Assembly: GCA_028564675.1 (NCBI GenBank)
Contig: JAOVVO010000004.1
Location: 186,001 to 250,000, forward strand
Length of the DNA stretch: 64,000 nt
Source of the DNA: Onchocerca lupi
Taxonomy: Eukaryota; Nematoda; Chromadorea; Rhabditida; Onchocercidae
Reading direction: 5' to 3'
The first letter of the stretch is position 1; every line of letters starts with the position of its first letter. Under the pieces are notes generated by a model that saw only the letters and a program-made list of their open reading frames with translations, was not told where the DNA came from and did not search any database. Below are positions 14,201 through 25,900 of this stretch, piece by piece. The translations under genes and the position numbers were made by a program.

Positions 14201-16386
14201 CTGTTATTTAATACTTTCTCGAATTTGAAAGCAGAGAATTAAAACATAACTCGGATGTTTCATTAGAGTTCTGAACATGGTGAACTTAACTAATGAAATA
14301 AAATAGTGTATATTTTTTGTGATACAATCCAGAAAGAAAAAATTTGGATTTTACAACAAACTCCCTTACCTTTTTTTTTTCACTTTCACTTTGAAAAGGA
14401 GTGATAAATTTCGAAGTTCAATTGGGAGAATCATTTATTTTTGAAGTAATTAATTTCAGCGAAGAAACCTTTACTAAATGAAGACGAAATTCGGAAGATG
14501 AAAGAAGAAGAAACTAGAAAAGTAGCAAGTGGTTCAGCACGAATTTCTTTCAGTCCCTCAGATGATGGACTTGATTGTTCATTCGAGCATATTCTAAATA
14601 ACAGGTTTTTTTTTTTCGTTTTCTCGATTTTAATAAAAAGGATGTAAAATTTTGTCCTAACTGTATCTTATTGTCTATTCTTAGTTCAAAGCTTAGGACT
14701 TTGTTTTGAAAAAATGGTTTTTTCGACAGAAATGCTAATAATTTCTGTTTTGAATTTTTTTACTGGAAAAAATGCGCATTCGTGTTGGAATCAAATAAGT
14801 TATAGTAAAAAACTCATTGCTTTCTTCTTCATTTGACTCTTGTTCATAGACACTCGTCACATAGCTGCAAAAAATATTATGAATTTTATTTTTAATTTAT
14901 TTTAGTCTGCAAATTGAGGTTGTAACTTCTTATAAGAATTTTTGTAGCGCGGTACCTCGCACAATGCCAGCTGTAATACGCACAAAAAAAGCGGAAAATC
15001 GTTTGGCAGCATGTTCCCCATCTCCAGTTTTGAGTGGTGAACCGCTGAATTCGGTTGAGCAACGAGCTATGGAGCATCAAAAACGTCAGGAATGGCGGCA
15101 GGCTAGGTATATTATCTATATTACTGCTTTCTTCTGCTTCGGATGATCGAAATTACTTGGCATAGCCAGTTTTTTTATTGTATCTTTATCTTAAACAATT
15201 TTTGTCAAATTTCACTGCAATTGTTAATATTGTAATTTTACTTAATTTGTGGCTTGTTGCGCTTAAAGTGTCTTGCAGTGCGAAAGCATCTGTGTAGTTT
15301 TTTTCCAGTTTTGCTCTTGCTGCAGGTTTAAATCTCTGGAAGCTGACTCAAAAGCAGCAGAAGAAGTTATGCAACAAGTTGAACAGATTAACAGTGTAAG
15401 CTTTTTCTGAAGGGACTGAAGCTTGAAATCCTATACTTCTTTTTTTTTTATTGAACAAATAAAATAGTCTTTACTAAATACCGATGATTTCTTCCTTCCT
15501 GCAGAGGCTGGCAAATATAACAGAGGAACATACTAACTCTTCTTTACCGACAAATGAGAAGATTTTGCAAAATGAAACTTCATTTGAACGAAATGAATAT
15601 ATCGATCCAATCACTGGTGCAACCACGGTTTCATTTGTTGAAAAAAGCATCACTCAGAGAGAGGTGAACTAATCGATACAATTTTTATGAATAATTTATA
15701 TCAGCTTGATTTTAATGAATATATATTTCTCTCAATCAAATTTTGGATAAGTACTGAGTTTTATTATTACAATTTCTATTGTAATTTTTATTTTTAATGG
15801 ACTATTTTATGGCAGTTAATCTCGTTTAGTAGTTTTGTGAGAACGTAATATTTTCTTCTATTTTCTGATTGGGGCCATGTGCTTTCTCTTATTTTTGAAT
15901 GATTCCACAATTTCAGTCTCTGTTCGAAGCTAAATAGCAGAGATACATTAAATTTTTTTATCACCTGATCTCATGCACATCTGCTTGTGCTCCTTGAAAT
16001 TGATTTTTTAAAGCGATTCTCATTTTGCTACTTAATATCTTATTCTTTGAATTGGGTAATATCTTATTCTTTGAAATATATCTTATAATATCTTATTCTT
16101 TGAAACTGGATTTGAAATTGAAATTATTAATGCAATTACTAGAAAGCTTCAGAAAAACAATCGAGAATATTTATACATTGTTCCATACTGTTGATTACAA
16201 AATTTATCAGATTCTTTTCATTTATTATGTGAATTGTGTCTCGATTCTTTTGCTTTTTAAAATAATTAAGATTTAGTTTGGTACTTTTTTTTTCAGATAA
16301 ACACATCTTCAACATTGATCAGCGATTTGAGTACTGAAATAGTCAATAATTCGAAGCAGTCCGCTGAAATAGATTTCGTTAATTAA
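1..16386 (+). CDS. let-413: Scribble/LET-413 LAP-family polarity protein, 5' end missing
   Basis: Basolateral polarity scaffold of epithelial junctions. Exons read: 1-63, 606-723, 898-976, 1232-1442, 1654-1873, 2211-2329, 2555-2638, 2837-3022, 3264-3360, 3440-3642, 4292-4465, 5931-6062, 6159-6284, 6439-6543, 6658-6888, 7071-7210, 7383-7473, 7836-8057, 8336-8521, 8655-8831, 9164-9409, 10198-10335, 11446-11535, 11847-11991, 13745-13816, 14460-14604, 14948-15106, 15326-15395, 15505-15663, 16297-16386. They join in one frame, about 1425 residues, so probably only a few dozen N-terminal residues are outside the window. Order: leucine-rich repeats, LAP-specific region (DPRTGIKVLTCYLLPQ), four PDZ domains, Ser/Pro-rich linker, then a conserved C-terminal block (VIRTKKAE, AMEHQKRQEWRQAR) that also resembles vertebrate SCRIB. 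The join 11991 to 13745 uses a poor acceptor (GGGAG) and is the least certain. Introns after 1873 and 6284 appear to be GC-AG. Family call is very sure; single exon edges are less so. Confidence 0.94.
5973..6501 (+). other. let-413: PDZ domain 1 of the Scribble gene
   Basis: Three exons encode this domain. The carboxylate-binding loop reads GLGLSIAGG and the second-helix start reads RHQVAV, with the His typical of class I PDZ pockets. The junction 6284/6439 needs a GC donor (CAG|GCATGT) to give RHQVAV. A GT alternative within the next few bases (donor after 6288, acceptor after 6442) would give RHQASV in the same frame, losing the usual Ala. Confidence 0.9.
6730..7172 (+). other. let-413: PDZ domain 2 of the Scribble gene
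   Basis: Two exons. The binding loop is PGFSVAGGTGD, followed by GKLRVGDRVLS, INGTNMRGARHDQAVALL and the last strand IYLVVQRDR. The His that starts the second helix is present. A Ser-rich linker (SVEASSSS) separates it from PDZ1. Confidence 0.9.
7836..8383 (+). other. let-413: PDZ domain 3 of the Scribble gene
   Basis: The best conserved of the four. LGLSIVGGSDHSSHPFG is close to the third PDZ of vertebrate SCRIB, followed by PGVFISKI, LRIGDRILSVN and KHQTAVEALKQSDRTVRLLV. The intron at 8058-8335 falls after the HQTAVE helix start. The start is fixed by the acceptor TTTTTCAG at 7835. Confidence 0.94.
8399..8813 (+). other. let-413: PDZ domain 4 of the Scribble gene
   Basis: The domain opens PPGLREVTIKRNVGEPLGL and continues DKTDEGIFIEKVERSGPAS, TVGTRILEVN, then CSQEEAARILR and TVRLLVCDAF, in register with SCRIB PDZ4. 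The residue that starts the second helix is Gln (SQEEAA) where vertebrate PDZ4 has His (THGEAV, from memory), so peptide preference may differ. Confidence 0.9.
16033..16104 (+). repeat. three-copy 19-bp tandem-type repeat in an intron
   Basis: TAATATCTTATTCTTTGAA occurs at 16033-16051, 16057-16075 and 16086-16104, inside the last intron (15664-16296) of the Scribble gene. Copies look identical but are unevenly spaced. No function is evident. Confidence 0.85.
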
Positions 16387-16807
16387 AATCAATATGAAAA
16401 CACGATTATTCTATAACTATGCACCACAGCGCACTATGATCCAGGAGCCACTGTTATCCGAATCTATCTAAATTACTTTCTGGATTTACGTTTTTTATTG
16501 GAATATTTCAGATAATTAACATTTACTAACAATTTTTAACAACTTTATCAGCATTTATTAAGACATAACATGTCTTAATAAATCAGCAAAATCGAACCGC
16601 ATTTTTTAGATTGCAGTTAATATCGAAATCAGTGTACTTAATTTTGATTTTTTTACCTTTCTATTGTTTTTAAAATTTATTTAACCATAATAACGATGGA
16701 TTTAATATTTACACAAAGTTATTTTCGCTTTTATTTAATATTTTGTTATGTCTGAATCTGTACTGCTATTTAATACAGAAGATTTCTGCATAGGAGAATA
16801 AGCTGGC

Positions 16808-16832
16808 AATAAATACATTTTTATGAAATAAA
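16808..16832 (+). terminator. let-413: likely poly(A) signals of the Scribble gene
   Basis: Two AATAAA hexamers at 16808-16813 and 16827-16832, about 430 bases after the TAA at 16384-16386. Another AATAAA lies near 17838. Spacing suits a nematode 3' UTR, but the site used cannot be told from sequence. Confidence 0.5.
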
Positions 16833-19800
16833 AACTTTGTAGTTAGCTTTTAAGAAGTCAAATTCAAAAGAAAAAAAAAAATGATCAAGAGCATTTTTCT
16901 GACATTGCTGCTTTAATTATATGAGATTTAGACAGGTGCAAAAGTTGCTTTTTTTTATATTTTAAAAGTTTGTATGCAAATGCCTCACTGTAATGGAAAA
17001 GCTATATCATTCAGCTAAAAGTGCCTCTCCTTGGTAATGTATTTCTGTATAATTTGATATTTTTTCTTGTCACTTTAATTTCTGGTTATATATATGATAA
17101 TAACTCGATTAAAAAATAATTCCCTACTTTCTCAAAAGAGAAAAACTCATTTTTCCGAACTTTTTAGTTTAATTCAACTCAGAAATTTAATATCAAGATT
17201 GTCTTCCTGTAATTATCACTTACATATAATGCGAAATGATGTATTTGAGGCACTGGTTTCGTTTCATTTTTAACTATACTTTAGCAGGCAAACTTCTTCA
17301 TTTCCCACAAAACGGATAAAACATTCAGGGATTAATTATCATTGAAAAAGAACGAAACCTGAATATATCTGTTGTTCAAAGTACTGTGTTTAATCTGCTT
17401 GTGATTAACATTTTGTGTACAATTTTTCATTAAATTTGTTATGCAATACTTGCAAAGTGAATATTGTTGCTTCCATTTCAAGAAGGAGGAATTTAAATGT
17501 TTTCTAATAATTTTATCCTTTAAGAGTAGATGATTTTGCCAACTGATAATCAAATTGGGGAATTACTCATTAAATTGTGTTCATGAAAACTTAAGCTTAT
17601 TTACTCTTTCGAAGTATAAATCATTGATTCCATGATTTTATATCAGTTGTCATTCCGGTTGTGAAAATTATCGATTAATTGGATTGTGATTATATTTCTT
17701 TGTTTTCGTTGTTTATGTAGTGATTAAGTGCAGCCCGAAATTCCATTCATTTTAATTTTTTATTATTTTGTAAATCTTTAAAATTTCAAAGTGATATTTA
17801 TTATTTTGTTATTGTTATAATTACTTTTACTGCAACGAATAAAGAATGATATTCATTACCTACATTGATTTCTACCTGCAGTGATATACCTGATATAGGT
17901 CATTAATAAGTTTGATAATTTCGGTTTTGCTAAATACTTGTGATTTTGCGGCATTGGCTGATTGATGATGGGGATTCAATAATGTTAACTTTGCTTATAT
18001 GAAGTAGGATTGGTCTGTTATACATCTGTAATTGCAGTTTTTTCGAAAATTGATGAAAATTTCAAACTTTCATCTTAAGTCTCTCACTATCATTCGTTTG
18101 ATTTCAATATATACGTGAAACATACAGAATTTTCCAGATTGCATTTCGAATTGCAAGGCTCCGTTTCTGTGCTGTTGAGGATGAACAGGCTGTTTAAAGT
18201 TACTATTTCAGGATTTACTAATTTACTGCAGAAATTAGCTGTAAGATGATGCAAAAGATCCAAGCTTTAGAACTCATTATACTGAAACGGAGGGAGGTTT
18301 TCATCAAAAGCAAGAAATAAGTTTTTTGCTTTCAAAAATTGGATTATTTATAAAAGTTATTTTACCAAAGTATCAGAATGAACTTAGTTTCCGACAGAAA
18401 TATATTATTTCTCAAAAATTGCTATCCTGAGCGATTTCTCCTGTTGAAATTATATTTTTAAGCGTTTTTTAGCTACCGCATATATATCAAAATTCAGGAT
18501 GTTTCAGCGAATCAAAGCTCATAATATGCATACAAATTCTTCATCGGAAATTACATTCGTACATGAAACATGTGAAACGCGTCTGAAATAAAATTCTGAG
18601 AAACAGGTAAGTCCTATTTCTTTATCCTGACCCTAATCATAATCATAATATCATTACATTCACTTATCAGACATCAATCCTGCAATTCATTCATAACAAG
18701 TTATATTTGTATTGTTAGAGACAAAAAAAAAAAGTGTTATAGATAAATGATATTAACATTTCACACTATTTCGTACTCAATTCGTTATTGAGAGATGACT
18801 GAAATGATATTTCTTATGTTAATATTATAGCATCCAGCAGAATTATCAAAAGCTTTTTCAAGTTTGATGGATTGGATATCATAGGACGAATGAGAATGAA
18901 TTGAATTATAAGATAATTCCAATAAAAAAAAAATTTAATGAAGGAGCATTGCTAAACTCGAGAAAAATTGTTTCTTATAATTTTCATTCGTTAAATTTAG
19001 GAAAGAACGGAATAGAAAGCAAATTTTATCGTTATCACTAGTTAGATATAGGTAAATTAAACGAATGCTATCGTTAAGTTATATTTCTTTATCATAATAT
19101 TGTGGAATTTCATAATGAAAAAAAATGAAAATTTTTAGTTTTTTTGCAAATAAATATTTCCAGCAGATTATCTATACTACTGGTCGACATATCAAACTAT
19201 CAGACTGCCATCTTTCTGTGAAGTTATCTGTTAGACTATATTTTGTATTTAATATTTTCCCAATATTTATTACTCGATTTCAGGTATAATTTCCGATATC
19301 ATTCGTATTTTTGATGAATGCATGCTATATTATTTTTCCATTTAAAGCATATAGATTCAATATGTTTGCTGCATTTCATAAATATTCCACTGCTGTTGTC
19401 ATGAGTTGATTTTTGCTTATTTAATTTTTTTCTTTTTTTTTCTAGTTATTTAGAGCTAAACTCAAACAATCAAAAGTTTGTTGCATATCTAACGATCACG
19501 TCTGTGGTTTCTTTGCTGATATGGATTATGTAAAATGACATTATTAGGAAGATCCTGCCTGAATTTCGATTTATCTGGTTATCTGATTTGCGTTGATTCT
19601 TTTTTTTTTTTTTTTTTTGAGATCGTTAAATCCGCTGCGGAAGTGACTTAAATTATTTTTAAATGCAGTTAAACATTTCTCAACGGACGAATTACTCGAT
19701 AAAGACTTATTTACCAGCATAACGCTGCTTCTAATTAATTACTTGCAGTATTATATTATCAAGAAATCACTTTTTTGTGTCAATTTTCGAAGTGATACCA

Positions 19801-22199
19801 CGCATTTATATATCTATGTACCGAATACTATGGTAAAGAGCAGATTTAAAAAAATGATATCACCGTAATATTGATGGGAATATTGTGAATACAGTTATAA
19901 GTTTCAATGGTAAAATCAATAATTTAATTGTTTAATGACTTAATTAATGATAATTTATCAGACGTTTTGATTGTTGCTGTTATAGAAAATGATAGTGGAT
20001 CGTTCATTTCTGGAATCGTCTCGAATAGAAGGAAAGAATATTGATGCTTTTTAAATTCATGTATTCAGGAAAAGGAAATATTCGTTTGCTTAATGTAATT
20101 TGTGTCACCGTATGTTGCACCCATTATACATGGCACATTGTGAGATGGGACATTAATGTAGTAATTTCTGGTTTATTACTGCATTTCTGCAGCAATCATG
20201 CAGCGATACGCCAGCTGTCATGCATTTTACTGCTGCATTCATCGATGCAAGCATGTTTTAGCGCACTGTCACCTTTATGATATCATCCTGTGTTAATTGT
20301 TCCGTTGCTCCATGGCTACCATTAAAACAACGAATTGTTTGCTGCTTGCATGCATGCATCCTGCCCTAATGCAATCTTGCTTGCAGTGTTATTGGCCATC
20401 ACTAGTTTATGCATATTTACGCCTGTTTTCGTCTGCATGTAAGTAGCACCTCAAAGTTTGATCGATATGCTCTGAATGAGAGCAAGAGGGAAAAAAGGAA
20501 ATGATTATAGAAAAGGATAATATCATCTTTATCAGATAAGAGAAATGATATTTGCGAGACTTCCCGTTCCAAGTCACATGTCATCTTTCATCACATCAAT
20601 TTAATGTTAAAATGTTTGGGACAACTTCTGTTCCATGTTAAAATAGTTCATAAATTCCAAGAATTTGATGTCTTAGACATGGATTACCAGATCTACTAGT
20701 GCTGGTAGATTGTTAATTCATCCATCAAGTTTCTTGTTTATTGATTCATCGCGGTTTGTTACATTTATAATGATAATTAACTTATAATACTATTAATGAA
20801 CTGATAACTAACTTATAGTTACTATCAATGAATTGAATCGAACTGAATTTACTGAATATGGATGAAGATTCTGATAATTGTTTGAGATCAATTCTGGTAA
20901 TCCCATTCTGATATCTATTTGGAATAAAAATATGAGAAGCAATGATCTGAAATGGAATATGAATGTGTTTGCATGACATATTCTCCGCCATTAGCATCTT
21001 CCTCGTGAACAATTCTTAAATAATTTATTAACATCCTTCATTTTTATATCTTTATCTTATCAACCATCACATTAGTTGCACGCAAATTCTTTTTGCATTC
21101 TTTAAACGATTCAGAGCACATAAATCAGTCTGTTGAAAAAAATTTCAGATGTAACAAACTAAGATTCTGTCTGCAGAGTGGAAAAAACTTGAAGCAATAT
21201 TTCGAATCATTTGCTTGCTGCATTTTACACTGATTCTTGCATTTATTCAAAAATAAAAAAAGTCGCATTAATCTATTGCTATATCTAATGCAAACTTCCA
21301 TATACACTTTGGAAATCGCTCCTGGAAGTTGCTCCGTTATTTCGGGGGAATTAACAGTTCGAAGAAATTAACAGCAACTTTTAAGGAAGAAAATCTTGCA
21401 GAATAAATATTTTCAGGATACAAAAGAAAACATTGGAAGGGATTGCCGCATTATTCGAGAAATGAAAACTGAAATAGGGCATCTTAAAGAAGAAAAGCAT
21501 ACTAAGATTAGTTGCTTTTCACTAAATATTTTACCAAGTTGCTAAATGATTTCTAAATGGGTATTGTATAAAGTTTCATTTTCAGTAGAATTATTGTAAC
21601 AAACTTAGGAATCATTGAGTTCTTCTATTATTATGTTGAGTGCTCCATGAAGGATGATAAGCATTTATTCGAATAGATTCTCAAAATTTAAGGTGATTAA
21701 CAAGTTGGCTTATTTCATTTGTTGAATGATTAATTGAGAAGTTTGATCTTCAAACTTGGATAACTTCATTAGCTAAATTTACTTATTTCCTCCAAATTGG
21801 CATAATTAAAGTCAACGATTTTCAAAACAGAGTTTTCCCGGGATTCAAGATGGCAATAAAAGCAGAGATTTTTAATTACATGGTCAGTCATTGAATTCAT
21901 CTGCCTTCTGCTGGTCAGTTGGTTAGTCAATGAAACTTAAATATAAAAAATAGGAAATTTTTCAGGCCGATATTTTTCGGACAATAGTTTTTCAAGCTAT
22001 TTCTCAGGCTAATATTGTATGCATTAGACATTTCACAGCAGGAGAAAAGATTGACGCTAAATTTAAAAGAAACAAAATAATAATTGATGATGAGGAGAAA
22101 TTTAAAAAGTATAAATATACAGCTAAAATTATTCTTATTGTAATAGAAATGGCAATGATATTGGCTGATTTTGCAATCAATTACACAAAAAAGCAAAAT

Positions 22200-22237
22200 G
22201 ATGTCACATACCGTACTTCCGATGTCACATACCGTAC
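22200..22237 (+). repeat. 17-bp direct repeat upstream of ceh-14
   Basis: GATGTCACATACCGTAC occurs at 22200-22216 and 22221-22237, with a third partial echo (ATACTGTACTTC) just after. It may be a local duplication or a paired factor-binding site. Confidence 0.75.
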
Positions 22238-22485
22238 ATACTGTACTTCTGAATCGTGAGAAATAAGACGAAATTCCAATCAAATTTTAAGAAAATTTGT
22301 TGAAATAATTCGAGAAATCTGAGGCATTGAAGTGCTGTAGAAGGAAGGGAAAGGAGGAGCATACGCATAGCTAGTACTACGGTGGTTTGCACTTGCATGC
22401 GGATTTGCTGATTTTTGATTCTATAAGCTACTGCACACTTCATTTCTCTAATGCATCGTCATCATGTCGTTCATTAGTGATGGTG

Positions 22486-22497
22486 CAGCTGCAGCTG
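22486..22497 (+). promoter_or_regulatory. tandem CAGCTG E-boxes upstream of ceh-14
   Basis: Two adjoining E-boxes (CAGCTG) at 22486-22491 and 22492-22497, within TGCAGCTGCAGCTGCAG, about 450 bases before the proposed ceh-14 ATG. A related CTGCTGCTGCAG lies near 22641. E-boxes bind bHLH factors in general; a role here is inferred from position only. Confidence 0.35.
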
Positions 22498-22949
22498 CAG
22501 TGTAGCTTACTCTAAACTGCTTTCTAAACTCCTATTTAATCGGATTCATTCACCTTATCTGGAAAGAGAACTGACTTAAGCCAAGTTGATTCACATCCAA
22601 CCATTAAGCTGTTAATTCGCTGCTTCTTATATTTTGAGTGCTGCTGCTGCAGGTTGGGATGACATTGTTTGGGAAATGATGAGATCCCAGTGCTCCTGGC
22701 TAAGCAATATACAGATTGAGGCCAAGTAGACGAGCCAAGCAAGGCCAGACTTCCAAGAACGAACTCCGCCCTTGCCTGCTTCTTGAACGTTAGCATCCAC
22801 AGCACCATAATCATCCATCTACCGTTAGCGATAGCAGACAAACCTTTCTTCAACTCTCAAGTTTCATCCACGACTAATAAACTTGGGCTAAATCGAAGGA
22901 TTCAGATTTCGGGATTCAGTTTGAATCCTTAGCAAAACTTCCCATCCTG

Positions 22950-25900
22950 ATGTCAGGAACTATATCAGACACCTGTCCGTTGTCTAATCATCAACAACCA
23001 GGTATGTTCATCATTTCTGCTCGTTGAAACTCCTCTTTAAAATCCATTTACAGTTGCAAATGTTAATGGCAAATGACATACTTCTCTTTCCACTGTTGCT
23101 TGTCATCAGCATCAGATGGCAAGTACCGTAACTGCTAAAACCTATTAGAATCCTTTGATAAAACTATTATCAAAAAAAAAAAAAAAAAAAAAAAAAATTG
23201 TGCACAAAATATGCAAATGTGAATCATTATTATTCTTGACAACGAAGAACTTAAGACTCATTATTGTGAACCTTCTCTGCATATTTTCCTTTTCATTTTC
23301 AAAAGTCTTCAAATTCCTGAAACTAAAATAATATTTCTTATATTTTATTCATCTTTTTTCGAAACAAAAATTGGTTCAATATTTATAATTAGCAACGTTT
23401 TAAGAGTTCTATTTGAATAATTGGAGGTCAAAAGACCAAAGAATGATGAATATCTCGTGATATCATTAATCCTAATTCATTGGAAAATCTATGTTGCTTT
23501 CCAATCATTGACCGTATTTCTGCAACAAAATCTTCTGACGAGATTTTTTTGAAAGAACAACTTCATCTCTCACGATGACCTCAACAAGATGTGTTCGTTT
23601 CCTCGGCAACAATAGTTCTTTCCATCAGTGAGTTTCTACTTCCAATTAATCTCAGACTTCATAATCTCCACATGATTCAGATGAAACCTTCCTAAATCAG
23701 TTGGCTTAATTCTCTTTTGTCTTTGCTTATGAATATTGCACATTCTGCTGGACTTCTAACTCCAGTATCAGACCTTTTAAAAATTATCGATTTGATTGGA
23801 TTCTGCGAAATTTTTAGGTTTGAAGAAAAAAAAGTGCATTTTTTGTGATTCTATGCAGAGATTGAAGTATCCTGGATTTACTTCTCGGAGCTGGAGTTTC
23901 CTGGATTTACTTTCTACTTTTCTTAACCTTCCATTTTTCATATAAGTTAAACCATAAGCATTAGATTATGAGCTGCAAGTAGCTTTTTAACCCAAAAAAC
24001 CGAATTAGCACCATATTGCAAGTGTTTTCGCATTATAATTTCTATCACAAATTATTTGAAAAATTTGACTAAATTACCCAAATGGATCCATCAAATTAAG
24101 AATTCATTAAAATGCAATTTTAAGAGCAAACAGATTTGTTTTTCTGAAAGAAACGATTCAGAAATATCCTATATTAATCTTTATCTCATAGAGATTTTAT
24201 ATAAATCATGGGACATTTATAATTCAAGCTTGGAATTGTAAAAAAAAAAATTTAAAAAACAAACTGGAATAGCTGGAACTATAGATGCGTACATTCGGGA
24301 CGGAGTAGCAGTAACAAATTTTCTATATTGGCTTGAAAGTAATATTAATAAGCCTCTTGTAAATTCAGATATTATCCAAGTAACTGACGCTGAGGCTCAG
24401 AAGAAAAACTCAGATTCCTTTTTTTTCGCTTCTTTTCCATTTTGAATAAGTAAGTGCCCTTTGTATGACTCACAATTTTACATAAACATTAGTAAGTTAT
24501 CAATTATCAATGTCAATTATCAGCTGTGTAAAAGATGGCCAATGATGGCCAAGAGAGAGCACATCTGCCAGCTGTTAAGCGGTCATAGCTTGGAAGCACA
24601 CTATTCTTTCATATTGGCTTTTTTCTTCATTCGATTGCATCAAATATAAAATTAAATGAATAAATTCTTCCTCTTCTCTTCCTGAAAAACTATTTCGCCT
24701 TTTACCTGACATCCTTTGGCCTTTTACTTGGCAATTTTTGGCTTTTTACTTGGCATCTTTTGGTCTTATACTTAAACACATGGAACTATTTGGCTCTTTA
24801 TCCGACAATAATGAAGAGTAAGCATGAAAGAAAATTCAGATCTAAAATAAAGGAGACAGTTTATATAAATTTTGAATTAAAATCTATAGATTCCTTTTTC
24901 CGTGTTAAAAATTTAAGATTTTATACTAAATTTTTTGAGCAAATTTCTGCTATTGTTTTTTGCAAAATATCCTAACTGTATCTTAACATCGTCAATATCC
25001 AATTAATTTTTCGTAATTTCGATGACTTATTGTTGCATTATCTTGATTATCACAACTTTACTGCAGTCCATGACAATCTTAGTTTGAGATGATCTACGAT
25101 ACTAAATAATTATAATAACCATCAGTAATTAGCTCCAAAAGAAATCTTTCAATAAGATAATCAACAGTAGTAAAAATATTTGCACAGAATTATTAAAAAT
25201 TAAGAATCATCCGTTTAATTTTGATCTTCGACTTCTCGAAGGTCTCATTATAATCACTGCCAGTTAGAAAACTTTTAGAAAAAGGTTTGTTTCACTTGCT
25301 TTTTTAAGGAAACTGTATTGACTTTCACTTTACTGTTAACATTGGGAACTTTAAAATGGAAATATTAATTTAAGCGATAAAAAATTTAGTTTCTACGTGT
25401 TACTCCAGAGATAACAGCTAGTAAAAAAAAAATTTGAAAGATAACTTTCAAAACCTTTAGTTACAGTGTTCTAGTTTACTTAATAAAATGTTATCGAAGG
25501 TAGTTTGCATACATTCAAATCCATTCTATTTTGCCCTATAGATGATTTTTTGATTTTCAAATTTTATCAGAATTAAGAAAATGTGGAAATTTCTTGACCT
25601 TTATCTTACTGTCGAAAACTTCACAATATCAAGCATTTCAGATTTTATAAATGTTTCTGCTGCGAATACTTGATGTAAAATATGTAATTATAGTAATCTG
25701 ATGTGGAATGAAAAACTATTAAAGTTAATCTGATTGGAGAGATCAAGAATGCTTTTTAACATACTGTTGGCAGCTAACATGCTCGTTGTAATAAAATTAT
25801 TTGAAACATTTTGGTTTCTAAAAAAGCTTTTTTAATCAGCTGTTCAGTATATTTCTTTCACGAAAGAATTGCTTCTAAATTTGAAAGCTTTTTTATGACC

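Larger units (their letters stand above)
16387..22949. other. 3' UTR and long non-coding region between Scribble and ceh-14 genes
   Basis: AT-rich DNA with no exon chain I can support on either strand. The first few hundred bases are 3' UTR. About 19980-20450 is rich in TGCA/GCATGC words. About 22200-22900 is richer in GC than its surroundings and lies just before the proposed first ceh-14 exon, so promoter or 5' UTR is likely. ORFs here (for example 22536-22853 minus) lack splice or family support. Confidence 0.6.

Noticed and set aside
22536..22853. Two overlapping minus-strand ORFs upstream of ceh-14
   Set aside because: Long mainly because this DNA is GC-richer; the two frames look equally random and no homology or splice sites support either.
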